DNA of 64,000 nucleotides from CAZHCA01 sp964530825 (GCA_964530825.1 CAZHCA010000001.1:248001-312000); one strand, 5' to 3'; positions 24,616-33,266 are shown, numbered from the stretch's first letter. Numbers and translations: made by a program. Notes: generated by a model from the letters alone, not told the origin.

Positions 24616-26688
24616 CTAGGCCGACGTTTTCCGCCTGGCTGCCAGTTGCTCTTGCAACTCGGCTGGGTGAACCACCGGCAATTGGCAGGCGTAGTTTTCA
24701 CACAAATAGATGCGGGTCTGGTCCGGGTGTTCCTTGCCAGCCAATAAAGGGGAATCGGCCCGGCCGGAAGCAGACGCCTCCATGATGCGCCCGGGAACGA
24801 AGATACGGCCTACTTCCTTGGCTAGAGTTGCCCACTGAGGGCCTACTACCGCAATTTCAGCTATGGGATAAACCTGGTGTAAATACGTGTTTGCCCAGCC
24901 GGCGAAACTCGACGGGTAACTGCTTACCGCCGGGATCATTTTTTCCAACATCGCACGGGCTCGTTTCGAGTACTCTGGACGATCGAGTAATAACCCCAGT
25001 GCCAGCAGGTTGCCCGCCATGGTGGAGTTGCCGGAGGGAACGGCATTGTCGAATAGTTCTTTCTTGCGCAGGATCACATCGGTTTGCTGATCAGGGGTGT
25101 AGAATAACAAGGGATCTTCAGGATCGCTGAAATGGGCTATCGTAAATTGGGTGAGCAATAGACTCACTTCGAGCAGGCTGGCGTCAAAATTTACCTGATA
25201 CAGATCGAGCAGGGCCCGGATAAGCAAGGCGTAATCGTCTAGGAAGGCTGCCTGCTTGGGCTGAGGCTGACCATTATGGTAGCGCAGGCCATGATAGTAG
25301 GTACCGTCGGAGCGGCGGAGGTGGCGGCGGAGAAAGGCTACGTTTTTTTCTGCCGCTGCCCGGTAAGCGGTCTCGCCCAGCGACCGGTATGCCTTTAGAT
25401 AGGCTGAGACCATCATAGCGTTCCAGGCTAACAGGATTTTATCGTCCAGTCCGGGACGTACGCGTTCGTCCCGACGGGCCATCAGTTGCTGATGAATGGT
25501 ATCCAGCTTGTGGCGCAGGTGTTCGAAGTCCAGGCCACGGGCTTCAGCAAACGCCTCCAGGTTCTGGTCGCGAAACAGGATGTTGACCCCTTCCCAATTC
25601 CCTTGTGGGGTAATATGGTACAGCTCGGCGAACCAGTCGAAGTCATCACCGACCAACTCCTGGATTTCAGCAGTTTTCCAAACGTAGAATTTCCCTTCTT
25701 CTCCCTCGGAATCGGCATCCAGGGCCGAATAGAATCCGCCGTCGGGATGGGTCATCTCACGTGCAATGAAGTCGAGGCTCTCCCGCACGGTACGGGCGTA
25801 TCTGGGAGTAGAGTGGAAGGCGTGGCAGTCGGCCAGCAATCCGGTGAGCAGAGCATTGTCGTACAGCATTTTCTCGAAATGCGGAATGCGCCAGGCCCGG
25901 TCGGTAGCGTACCGGGCAAAACCGCCGCCGATCTGGTCGTAAAGGCCACCTTGTATCATTTTATCGAGCGAGAAAACCAAGTGCTCCCGGGACTGCTCCG
26001 ATCCGGTGTAGTAATGGTAATGCAACAGGTAGCGCAGCGCCATGGCTGCCGGGAATTTGGGCGCTCCACCGAACCCGCCCCAATCCCGGTCTGACCGTTG
26101 CAATAATTGCTCGTTTATTTGGTCGGTGAGGCCGCGGTAAAAGGCCGTTGTATCTTCGCCGACGGCGACGGCATTGCGAAAAAAGATCTCGTCGCTCTGG
26201 TCGATCGATTTAGTCAGCCGCTCTGCCTGATCTTCGACAATGTCGCGTTTTTTGGCATAGAGACCAGCCAGATGCTCCAACAACTGCGGCCAAGAAGGTC
26301 GGTTTTGAAAGGGCTGTGGAGGAAAATAGGTGCCAGCAAAAAAGGGACGGCCATCAGGGAGTAGAAAGCAATTCAATGGCCAGCCACCGCTGCCCGTAAT
26401 AAGCTGGCAGGCTTCCATGTAGATTTGGTCCAAGTCGGGCCGTTCCTCGCGGTCGATCTTGATATTAACAAAATGTTCGTTCATCAGGGCAGCCACTTCC
26501 GGGTTTTCGAAAGATTCCCTTTCCATTACATGGCACCAATGGCAGGTGGAGTAACCGATACTAACCAGGATGGGCTTATCTTCTTTTTGGGCTCGCTCGA
26601 TGGCTTCCTGGCCCCAGGGGTACCAGTCTACCGGGTTATGGGCATGTTGTAAAAGGTAGGGACTAGTTTCTTTGGCGAGCCGATTCAT
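24616..26688 (-). CDS. Thioredoxin-domain / AGE-like protein (YyaL, SPATA20 family)
   Basis: A 690-residue protein of the YyaL/SSP411 family (DUF255). The N-terminal thioredoxin-like domain starts MNRLAKETSPYLLQHAHNPVDW and carries the CHWC site (C49-C52) in YSTCHWCHVMERESF. It is followed by an alpha/alpha-barrel resembling N-acylglucosamine 2-epimerase (about 230-650; GGFGGAPKFP, GGIYDQIGGGFARY-like, PHFEKMLYDNALL). It is widely conserved but of unknown role. ATG 26688 gives the canonical N-terminus. It lies downstream of the LexA-like gene on the same strand with a 56-nt gap. Confidence 0.92.
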   Translation of the reverse strand: MNRLAKETSPYLLQHAHNPVDWYPWGQEAIERAQKEDKPILVSIGYSTCHWCHVMERESFENPEVAALMNEHFVNIKIDREERPDLDQIYMEACQLITGSGGWPLNCFLLPDGRPFFAGTYFPPQPFQNRPSWPQLLEHLAGLYAKKRDIVEDQAERLTKSIDQSDEIFFRNAVAVGEDTTAFYRGLTDQINEQLLQRSDRDWGGFGGAPKFPAAMALRYLLHYHYYTGSEQSREHLVFSLDKMIQGGLYDQIGGGFARYATDRAWRIPHFEKMLYDNALLTGLLADCHAFHSTPRYARTVRESLDFIAREMTHPDGGFYSALDADSEGEEGKFYVWKTAEIQELVGDDFDWFAELYHITPQGNWEGVNILFRDQNLEAFAEARGLDFEHLRHKLDTIHQQLMARRDERVRPGLDDKILLAWNAMMVSAYLKAYRSLGETAYRAAAEKNVAFLRRHLRRSDGTYYHGLRYHNGQPQPKQAAFLDDYALLIRALLDLYQVNFDASLLEVSLLLTQFTIAHFSDPEDPLLFYTPDQQTDVILRKKELFDNAVPSGNSTMAGNLLALGLLLDRPEYSKRARAMLEKMIPAVSSYPSSFAGWANTYLHQVYPIAEIAVVGPQWATLAKEVGRIFVPGRIMEASASGRADSPLLAGKEHPDQTRIYLCENYACQLPVVHPAELQEQLAARRKTSA

Positions 26689-26744
26689 AAAGACGTAATT
26701 TTTCACTAGAACGCACCACACCCATGATGGTTGAGGGGAAACGG

Positions 26745-27464
26745 CTAGGCAATGGCGTGATCGGTCAACCGGCAACGGACTTTAAGAATTTGCTGGATCT
26801 CATCGGGAGCCACATCGTAGGGTTTATATACCTGGCTATTGTCGGAAATCAGCCGCAATTGGTAGAGTTCTTTCCCATTGCGGATTTGTTGAATGCGCTT
26901 GGCCACTACGACATCCGTAACGATGACATATACCTGGTTATCGCGTAGCGGCTCGCCGCGCTCCATAGGTTCACAGATGACCAGATCACCGCTGGTGATG
27001 GTGGGGAGCATAGAATCCCCAGAGATTTCAAACGCGATCAAGCTGCCGTCCATGCCCGGAATGGAAAACTTCTGGAGGGCGTCGAGAAAGTCCCGGTCTT
27101 GGTGCTCGAGGGCATAGCCTGCAAGAGCCCGTTCCGGAACCAGGGTAATGTTTTGACGGCCCTGCTCGGACTGCACGTCGGTGGAATGGGTGGGAATGCC
27201 ATCCGGAAGGTCGACGTTGGACAAAAACATGTAGTCGTGCTGACCAAAAACGTAATTCGCATCTACTTGGTAGTGCAAAAAAAGGCGGTACAATTGGTCG
27301 ACAGTAATATTGCGTTGGCCTTTCAGAATACTGTTGATTACGTGGTTGTAAGTGCCCAGCTTTTTGGCAATATCGGATTTGCCTTTGATTAGGTTGTGGC
27401 GCTCCAGTTCTTGATAAACCTTTCTAAAACGCTGATTAACAATATTATCTGAAAAGTCACCCAT
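26745..27464 (-). CDS. LexA-like transcriptional regulator (HTH + S24 peptidase)
   Basis: A 239-residue protein: N-terminal helix-turn-helix (about 10-65, DIAKKLGTYNHVINSILKGQRNIT) and a C-terminal S24/LexA-type domain. The serine-lysine dyad is present, S151 in ISGDSMLPTITSGDLV and K189 in VVVAKRI. An Ala-Gly bond at A115-G116 (RALAGYALE) sits where LexA/CI-type repressors self-cleave, so autoproteolytic derepression is plausible but unproven. It diverges from a glucosaminidase gene. An inverted repeat in the shared 137-nt intergenic region is a good operator candidate. It is not a clear LexA orthologue, because the HTH is XRE-like. Confidence 0.88.
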   Translation of the reverse strand: MGDFSDNIVNQRFRKVYQELERHNLIKGKSDIAKKLGTYNHVINSILKGQRNITVDQLYRLFLHYQVDANYVFGQHDYMFLSNVDLPDGIPTHSTDVQSEQGRQNITLVPERALAGYALEHQDRDFLDALQKFSIPGMDGSLIAFEISGDSMLPTITSGDLVICEPMERGEPLRDNQVYVIVTDVVVAKRIQQIRNGKELYQLRLISDNSQVYKPYDVAPDEIQQILKVRCRLTDHAIA

Positions 27465-27474
27465 AATTCAAATG

Positions 27475-27510
27475 AAAAAGTTTTAAAAAGCTAGCATTTA
27501 AAAACTTTTT
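27475..27510. promoter_or_regulatory. Inverted repeat, candidate operator
   Basis: Arms AAAAAGTTTTAAA (27475-27487) and TTTAAAAACTTTTT (27497-27510) are reverse complements apart from one extra T/A. The centre contains the palindrome GCTAGC. It begins 10 nt upstream of the LexA-like start codon and lies just ahead of the -7 box facing the glucosaminidase gene. Confidence 0.5.
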
Positions 27511-27514
27511 GTTT

Positions 27515-27522
27515 TATATTTG
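27515..27522 (+). promoter_or_regulatory. Putative -7 promoter box for the glucosaminidase gene
   Basis: TATATTTG matches TAnnTTTG, 79 nt before the ATG at 27602 and immediately after the inverted repeat at 27475-27510. Confidence 0.5.
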
Positions 27523-27601
27523 TTGTTGTAAGCAACTGGATAAAACAGCTTGTTTTTAGTTTTAGCAATAATACAAAAATTTGTGCAAAAACGGTACGGT
27601 T

Positions 27602-28507
27602 ATGAAGGCTTCCACGTCTAACTTTTTCAAAGCAAAGAACCGTAAGGCCAAGAATCGAAAATCTTTTAGGCAGGGAGATATCGAGGATGCCCGGGTAATT
27701 CGAGAAGGTCGTTTTTCTAAAGTACTAAACAGCGATCAAGGCAGGCGTGCCGTTCATGGCACTGGGCGCCTTTTTACGGCCGGCAAGTACTGGGTACATG
27801 TGGGTTTTCCCGGCTTACTGGGTGGCAAGCTTCCCTGGTTGAAAATAGGTCTTGCTTTACTGGCGATGTATGTAGTATTTAAGAAAGAGATTCGTTTTAC
27901 AGTCAATATGAAGGCGGCAGGTAAGTCTTTGTTACAGTCCGCAGTGCCCACCGAAGAAATGGGGTTGGCACAACCGGTGTTTTTCCGGGCGGCCCGGCAA
28001 AAAACGCCGCTCAATGAACGGATAAACCGGACCCCGGTTCTTTCGGGTGAACAGCAGGACCCCACGGCTTTCCAGCAAATCGACAGGGCTATTCGATCCG
28101 TACGGTTGAATAGCCAGGCGGTAAAAGATTACATCAAACGTTTTTCTAAAGTCGCAGTGCAAGAACAGGTGAAATACGGCATTCCTGCCAGTGTTAAAAT
28201 GGCACAAGCGCTTTTGGAAACGGAAGCGGGAACGGATGTTCAGGCCATACAGGCGCATAACCATTTCGGTAGTCTTACAGCTGAAAATCATGCTAGCAGT
28301 GCTTGGCAAAACTGGCGTTACCACAGCGAACGGCTTCACCAACTGCTCCCAGAATTTTGTTTCCAAGTAACAGACTACAAAAAATGGGCCCGCCAGTTGG
28401 AGCGGTTTAACGGCACTGCCGATGCTCATTACGCTCAAAAAATTATTTACCTGATCGAGTATCACCGGCTTAATGTGTTGGACGAGCAGGCTGGGTCCGT
28501 CCAGTGA
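27602..28507 (+). CDS. Membrane-anchored glucosaminidase-domain protein
   Basis: A 301-residue protein with an unusual layout. A very basic N-terminal segment (1-75, many Lys/Arg) precedes one TM helix (about 78-94), a linker, and a C-terminal glucosaminidase domain of the FlgJ/AcmA type (about 172-290: YIKRFSKVAVQEQVKYGIPASV, AQALLETEAGT with candidate catalytic E206, HNHFGSL). Such enzymes cut peptidoglycan between N-acetylglucosamine and N-acetylmuramic acid. The late TM implies a cytoplasmic N-tail and a periplasmic enzyme. ATG 27602 is used; an upstream TTG would add seven residues. It diverges from the LexA-like regulator. Confidence 0.82.
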   Translation: MKASTSNFFKAKNRKAKNRKSFRQGDIEDARVIREGRFSKVLNSDQGRRAVHGTGRLFTAGKYWVHVGFPGLLGGKLPWLKIGLALLAMYVVFKKEIRFTVNMKAAGKSLLQSAVPTEEMGLAQPVFFRAARQKTPLNERINRTPVLSGEQQDPTAFQQIDRAIRSVRLNSQAVKDYIKRFSKVAVQEQVKYGIPASVKMAQALLETEAGTDVQAIQAHNHFGSLTAENHASSAWQNWRYHSERLHQLLPEFCFQVTDYKKWARQLERFNGTADAHYAQKIIYLIEYHRLNVLDEQAGSVQ

Positions 28508-28884
28508 GTGGAGGTGGCCTTTTCCCCTCTGCTTTCCTGGAAGCGTCGGTGGTAATGAGGTGAATTACTTAAGATCAATAGGTCCTGTTTCAATCGATCC
28601 AAATAGGTGCAGTGCCCGATGAATGGGGCCGCTTTTAGGTCGCTACTATGAGGTGCTTCCCGTACAAGTCATACTTTCCCATCATGCTTTCCTTATGCTA
28701 AGTGGTTTTTCTCATTTGCGGAGCCGTCTTCCCAAGACGGCTTCTTTTTTGCAACCTCCGGCTATTGAATTTGTTGGAATTGTCAAAAAACCGAAGAAAA
28801 AATAAGCTTACTCGGCTTTTTTTGCGTTAACAATTCTACCGAGTTGATAAACGACCGAATTTAAATCTTCTAAAATCACTTTCG
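28508..28884. other. Gene-free interval between glucosaminidase and HtrA genes
   Basis: 377 bases without a convincing gene. It contains a strong terminator hairpin at 28722-28750 and an imperfect inverted repeat (GAATTGT at 28777-28783 with ACAATTC at 28830-28836, and CCGA/TCGG flanked by A6 and T7 tracts inside) ahead of the HtrA gene. A 60-codon frame across the terminator (28623-28805) has no protein-like character. Confidence 0.6.
28722..28750 (+). terminator. Intrinsic terminator
   Basis: Stem AGCCGTCTT / AAGACGGCT with loop CCC, followed by TCTTTTTTG. It lies about 215 nt after the glucosaminidase stop. Confidence 0.8.
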
Positions 28885-30015
28885 ATGAAGCGACTATTGT
28901 CTTATTTCTTAGTGGCCATGCTAAGCAGTTTTTTCTCGTACGGTCTATTTACTGCTTTTGAATCTCCAAGTGCATCCCTGATAACCACCGATAATTCTCT
29001 TGTACGTACCGCCAGTTTTTCTTTTTCCCGACTTACCAATACCATCAATCGGGCCCCGGATCGCGAAACGCAAACCGAGCGGCCCAGCGACTTTATTTAC
29101 GCTTCGCGCTCGATGCGCAGTTCCGTAGTCAGTATTAACATGTTGGATCGGGGAGGCTACAGGATCTCTTCCGGGTCCGGTGTAATTTTCTCAACCGACG
29201 GCTACATCATTACCAACTACCACGTAGTTGATGAGGGGTCGGATATTCAAGTTACCTTGCCAGACAAGCGAATGGTTCCTGCCAAAATGGAGGCTTTCGA
29301 CGAGAATACTGATCTCGCCTTGATTAAAGTGGAACAGAACGGCTTGGACCCGGCGGTTTTTGGCGATTCCGATGACTTAGCGGTCGGTGAATGGGTGGTT
29401 GCCATCGGTAACCCGTTCAATCTAAACTCTACCGTTACCGCGGGAATTGTCAGCGCAAAGGGTCGCAATATTAATATTTTGGAAGGTAATTACGCGGTTG
29501 AGTCCTTCATCCAAACTGATGCAGTTGTCAATACCGGTAACAGTGGTGGTGCTTTGGTTAATATCGAGGGCGAATTGGTCGGTATTAATGCAGCACTGAT
29601 TTCCGAAACAGGTAGTTACGAAGGTTACTCGTTTGCGATCCCATCTAACCTGGTCTATAAAATTGTTACGGATCTGCGGGACCACGGGGTGGTGCAGCGC
29701 GCTATCTTGGGTATAAACGTACAAGAACTCACCAGTACTGATGTTCGGGATCTGCAATTGCCGGCCATCGAGGGGGTTCTCGTGAGCAATGTATACGCAA
29801 ATGGTAGTGCCTCTAGGGCCGGTATTCGAACCGACGACGTAATCTTGCGAATCAACAACGCCCGGATTAATACGGTGCCGGAACTAAAAGAGCAACTTGC
29901 ACTTTACCGGCCCGACGACCGGGTTACTGTAGGAATAATCCGCAAAGGAAAACGGATGGATTTAAATAATGTACGTTTGCAGGCCATTGGCGAAGCTAGC
30001 TATAGCCCTCAGTAA
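28885..30015 (+). CDS. HtrA/Deg-family serine protease
   Basis: A 376-residue periplasmic protease of the trypsin-like S1C group. N-terminal signal or anchor helix (about 4-22), protease domain with catalytic H113 (TNYHVVDEG), D143 (NTDLALIKV) and S220 (NTGNSGGALV), then a single PDZ domain (about 275-365, GVLVSNVYANGSASRAGIRTDDVILRINN). One PDZ makes it DegS-like in layout, though Bacteroidota members are generally treated as DegQ-like quality-control proteases. The last 20 bases overlap the convergent manA gene. Confidence 0.94.
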   Translation: MKRLLSYFLVAMLSSFFSYGLFTAFESPSASLITTDNSLVRTASFSFSRLTNTINRAPDRETQTERPSDFIYASRSMRSSVVSINMLDRGGYRISSGSGVIFSTDGYIITNYHVVDEGSDIQVTLPDKRMVPAKMEAFDENTDLALIKVEQNGLDPAVFGDSDDLAVGEWVVAIGNPFNLNSTVTAGIVSAKGRNINILEGNYAVESFIQTDAVVNTGNSGGALVNIEGELVGINAALISETGSYEGYSFAIPSNLVYKIVTDLRDHGVVQRAILGINVQELTSTDVRDLQLPAIEGVLVSNVYANGSASRAGIRTDDVILRINNARINTVPELKEQLALYRPDDRVTVGIIRKGKRMDLNNVRLQAIGEASYSPQ

Positions 30016-31222
30016 AGTCTTCCGGAGCGGCTTGGTTTTTTTTGGGCGGTAAGCCGGCAAGCATAATGCGCGACGGCACCTGGGCATCGAGCATTATCTC
30101 GACCTGATGCGGGACAAAGAATGCATAACCCGGGTCTACTTCAAATTGGTCATTCACTATTACCCGGCCTTCCATGACCAAACCAATTTGGGGGCCTGCT
30201 TTAGCGGTACGTTGCCGCGGGGTTTGAGTGTCTAATGTCAGCACACTTAATTGAAAGTCCTGTGCCGGAGTCGGATAGACTGCTATTCCCGCCGCGGCGG
30301 CCACGCCGTGAAGAATGTTGGGTTGGATGGATCGCAGCTGAACGTGTTTTAATAGCTGGGGGACATCTACGTGTTTGGGGGTCAGGCCACCCCGGAAGAC
30401 ATTATCCGAGTTGGCCATTAATTCGATATTAATTCCTTCCAGATAAGCATGCAAAACCCCAGCATCTTGAAATATGCCTTCACCCGGGCGTAGACCAACC
30501 AAATTCATTAGTAATATGGATACCAGTCCACGGTCCAAGTAGTCTTCTCGGCAATAGCTACGGATCGCTTTGCCCAGCCAATATTCAGGATCTGATTTCT
30601 TCGGAGTTTGAGGCAGCGACTGGATTTTCCGGACAACTGGCTGCAGTAAAATATTGACTTCCGTTTGGGGCAATTGCATGATATGCGGGTAGAACTGACC
30701 AATTACTGGGTATTGTTGCCAGCGAGCGTATAGGGAAGGATAATGCTTCAGGCGCTCCTCGATAATGTCTGATTGGGTGAAACCGTGCAAAAGCCAAAAG
30801 TCGGACAGGGCGACCATCAGTTCCGGTTTGTGGTTAGCGTCTTTAAAATTTCGGTGGGGTGCGTTTGACGGTATGCGCTGATTTTGTTCTTCGGCAAAGC
30901 CCTGCTGCGCCTGCGTTTTATTTGGATGTACCTGGATGGAGAGCATATTGCGCACATCCAGGATCTTGAGTAAAAAGGGAAGCTGTGGGCCAAAACACTT
31001 GACGCTGGACCGGCCCAAAAGTGTTTCCGGAGCGCTGCTGATCAACTCGGCCAGGTTTTGGGGTTGATGCCGAAGCAACGACGGGGCTTTATGATGAGCA
31101 CCAAACCATAGTTCGGCGTACGGCTGATTGGCCGGCGTTGGATGTCCTAGCAATTTAGGGATGAATTCTAAACCGCCCCAGGCATAATGCTGGGGAACTC
31201 CTAGTAGGGGAAATACGTTCAT
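29996..31222 (-). CDS. manA: Mannose-6-phosphate isomerase, class I (long form)
   Basis: Interconverts mannose 6-phosphate and fructose 6-phosphate, feeding GDP-sugar synthesis. At 408 residues it is the long enteric/fungal type: LLGVPQHYAWGG at the N-terminus, zinc ligands in SIQVHPNKTQA (Gln, His) and HKPELMVAL (Glu), and QDAGVLHAYLEGINIELMANSDNVFRGGLTPKHVD with the conserved His and the substrate-site region. The 3' end overlaps the HtrA gene by 20 nt tail to tail. Many Bacteroidota carry a shorter (about 320 residue) ManA, so this form is of mild evolutionary interest. Confidence 0.93.
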   Translation of the reverse strand: MNVFPLLGVPQHYAWGGLEFIPKLLGHPTPANQPYAELWFGAHHKAPSLLRHQPQNLAELISSAPETLLGRSSVKCFGPQLPFLLKILDVRNMLSIQVHPNKTQAQQGFAEEQNQRIPSNAPHRNFKDANHKPELMVALSDFWLLHGFTQSDIIEERLKHYPSLYARWQQYPVIGQFYPHIMQLPQTEVNILLQPVVRKIQSLPQTPKKSDPEYWLGKAIRSYCREDYLDRGLVSILLMNLVGLRPGEGIFQDAGVLHAYLEGINIELMANSDNVFRGGLTPKHVDVPQLLKHVQLRSIQPNILHGVAAAAGIAVYPTPAQDFQLSVLTLDTQTPRQRTAKAGPQIGLVMEGRVIVNDQFEVDPGYAFFVPHQVEIMLDAQVPSRIMLAGLPPKKNQAAPEDFTEGYS

Positions 31223-31633
31223 GGATCAGCAGTTGGTTGGCTTTCGAACACGAAAGTTACTAAAAAAATATACCGGCTCGAAGGAATTGGCCATCCCTCA
31301 TTTCTCGGAGTCGAGTACCTGCTTACTTGTAGGAGATACACCGCTTGCAATGCTTTTCTCTTGCAGTAAAGCCGCACGGGAAAAGACTGCTGATTATTTG
31401 GAAACCCGCCTTTTTAAACGATTAACGAACTAAGTTAGCGTCTGTCGAAAGAATTAAGACTAACGATAAAGTATATTTGGAAAATACCACAACTTTTACG
31501 TTTTTTGAAAACGGAACAGCGTTCTATTAAATAAGGGGGAACGGTTGTCAGGACAGTTATTTTAATAACTGGGTCTGGCAACTTTTGTTTTTACTTGTCT
31601 TCGTGTTTCCATTTCCATTATACTCGTTTACAA
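31223..31633. other. Gene-free interval upstream of ruvX
   Basis: About 410 bases between the divergent manA and ruvX starts. A 70-codon frame (31221-31433) is present but has no recognisable family and overlaps the manA start, so I do not call it. A TATATTTG box lies at 31472-31479, and a small perfect inverted repeat CGTTTT-TTG-AAAACG at 31499-31513. This leaves a leader of about 150 nt before ruvX with no other structure I could recognise. Confidence 0.5.
31472..31479 (+). promoter_or_regulatory. Putative -7 promoter box for ruvX-def
   Basis: TATATTTG matches TAnnTTTG, 154 nt ahead of the proposed ruvX TTG start. Confidence 0.35.
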
Positions 31634-32047
31634 TTGGCCCGGATTTTAGCTGTCGATTATGGTACCCGTCGTACCGGTTTAGCGGTGACCGACCCGCTTC
31701 AGATCACCGTAAATGGTCTGGAAACCGTGCATACTAGTGAACTAATTGAATATTTACAAAATTACCTTTCTCAGGAAAAGGTAGAGCTCATCGTGGTTGG
31801 AGAGCCTCTCCATGCAGATGGTACCCCTACCCAATTGATGGCGCACATAAAGGGTTTCATTCGTAATATGGAGCGTCAGTTCCCCGATGTTCCCGTTGTT
31901 CTGCACGATGAAAGTTATACCTCCTCCGAAGCCCGCTCCGTAATTATGGAAAGTGGTGCGAAGAAAAAAAAGCGACAGGATCGCGGTTTAATCGACAAAG
32001 TTGCAGCGGTACTTATTCTGCAGGATTACCTGGCACACCGCTCTTAG
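31634..32047 (+). CDS. ruvX: RuvX/YqgF, putative Holliday-junction resolvase / pre-16S rRNA nuclease
   Basis: A 137-residue RNase H-fold nuclease implicated in 16S rRNA 5' maturation and possibly recombination. From the TTG at 31634 the protein begins (M)ARILAVDYGTRRTGLAVTDP, the canonical RuvX start with active-site D8. The other acidic sites lie in VVGEPLHADGT and DESYTSSEA, and D in LIDKVAAVLILQDYL. TTG is favoured because no ATG occurs in the region and the resulting length matches the family; the frame is open to 31595. It is followed 15 nt later by def on the same strand. Confidence 0.93.
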   Translation: MARILAVDYGTRRTGLAVTDPLQITVNGLETVHTSELIEYLQNYLSQEKVELIVVGEPLHADGTPTQLMAHIKGFIRNMERQFPDVPVVLHDESYTSSEARSVIMESGAKKKKRQDRGLIDKVAAVLILQDYLAHRS

Positions 32048-32062
32048 AAATACCAAGTTATT

Positions 32063-32626
32063 ATGATTTTACCTATATATGCATACGGGCAACCGGTGCT
32101 GAAAAAAGTAGCGACAGATATCTCGCCGGACTATCCCGACCTGGCCAAGTTAATCGATGATATGTGGGAGACTATGTATCACGCCAATGGGGTTGGCCTG
32201 GCTGCACCGCAGATCGGTAAGAGCATTCGCCTGTTTGTTGTGGATTCGGTCCAGATGATGGAGGAAGGAGAAGAAGCAGAAGGTGTCAAGCAGGTTTTCA
32301 TTAATGCACACAAGGTAGAAGAGGAGGGTACTCCTTGGTCTTATGAGGAGGGTTGCCTAAGTATTCCTGACATTCGGGGTGATGTGGATCGTCCTGCGCA
32401 GATTCGACTTCGCTACCTCGACGAAAACTTTCGGGAACACGAAACCCTGTTTACCGGACTAAATGCCCGGGTTATTCAACACGAATACGACCACATAGAC
32501 GGGGTACTATTTGTGGATCACTTAAAACCCATCAAAAAACGCCGTATCAAAAGAAAATTGGAAAACGTGAAAAAGGGCGACGTTGAAGCTGATTACAAGC
32601 TGAAGTTTGCAATGAACAAGCGCTGA
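32063..32626 (+). CDS. def: Peptide deformylase
   Basis: Removes the formyl group from nascent N-terminal methionines. A 187-residue protein with all three motifs: G43VGLAAPQ50, EGCLSIP (metal ligand C98) and H140EYDH144 (two His ligands and the catalytic Glu). An acidic insert around residues 64-75 is within family variation. It is probably co-transcribed with ruvX (15-nt gap). The stop is one base from the stop of the convergent RNase H gene. Confidence 0.97.
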   Translation: MILPIYAYGQPVLKKVATDISPDYPDLAKLIDDMWETMYHANGVGLAAPQIGKSIRLFVVDSVQMMEEGEEAEGVKQVFINAHKVEEEGTPWSYEEGCLSIPDIRGDVDRPAQIRLRYLDENFREHETLFTGLNARVIQHEYDHIDGVLFVDHLKPIKKRRIKRKLENVKKGDVEADYKLKFAMNKR

Positions 32627-32627
32627 T

Positions 32628-33266
32628 TTATTTGCGGCCAAAATCAGCGGGTATTTCTCCCCATTTTTCGGTGTTCCACTTTAGCAGTGGATTGCGAAAG
32701 GTATTTTTGGCCAGCCACTGCTCGGCACGCGCAATAACCTGAAAAAGTTTTTCACTGCGGGCATTCCGGTTCAGCTGTGTTCGGCATTTTCCATTTTTAA
32801 TCCATTTAATTGCGATAGTCGAGTCGGTATAGATGGGCTTTTCCCACCATTCCTTTTGCTGGCAGTAGGCCAGTCCATGGACAATAGCCAGGAATTCCCC
32901 GATGTTATTGGTCCCGAGCTCAAATTGTTGGTGAAAGATTTGCTCCTGGGTGTTTGTATCTACTCCCTGATATTCCATCCTGCCGGGGTTGCCACTGCAG
33001 GCCGCATCTACGGCCAGGCTATCCAGCTCGATTTCGTCGGAGAAGGCTGTCCGGTAATCCAGGTACGTATTCGGTGCCTCTTTTTTGGCGGAAGCAGAAG
33101 GCGGGGTAAACCCCTGGTAAAAGGCGGCCTCCGCCTGCTCCCGGTTTGTAAAGCTTTTATACTCTGCATTAGGGTATCCTTTAACCTGTAATTTGCATTC
33201 GTTCCAGGATTCATAGATGCCGGGCTGGTGTCCATCCCAAACGACGTAATATTTCTTCTTGGCCAT
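32628..33266 (-). CDS. rnhA: Ribonuclease H with N-terminal viroplasmin domain
   Basis: A 212-residue RNase HI-type enzyme that cleaves the RNA strand of RNA-DNA hybrids. The N-terminal 50 residues (YYVVWDGHQPGIYESWNECKLQVKGYPNAEYKSF) form the viroplasmin/caulimovirus-type hybrid-binding domain also seen in eukaryotic RNase H1. The catalytic domain shows D87 (AVDAACSGNPG), E124 (NNIGEFLAIVHGL), D148 (IYTDSTIAIKW) and D208 (IPADFGRK), the full DEDD set. Function in replication/repair is inferred from the family. Confidence 0.93.
   Translation of the reverse strand: MAKKKYYVVWDGHQPGIYESWNECKLQVKGYPNAEYKSFTNREQAEAAFYQGFTPPSASAKKEAPNTYLDYRTAFSDEIELDSLAVDAACSGNPGRMEYQGVDTNTQEQIFHQQFELGTNNIGEFLAIVHGLAYCQQKEWWEKPIYTDSTIAIKWIKNGKCRTQLNRNARSEKLFQVIARAEQWLAKNTFRNPLLKWNTEKWGEIPADFGRK

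Noticed and set aside
28623..28805. A 60-codon plus-strand frame upstream of the HtrA gene
   Set aside because: It runs straight through a strong terminator hairpin, has no family-like sequence and no promoter, so it is treated as chance.
31221..31433. A 70-codon plus-strand frame overlapping the manA start
   Set aside because: No recognisable domain, its start overlaps the divergent manA start codon, and composition is not clearly coding.
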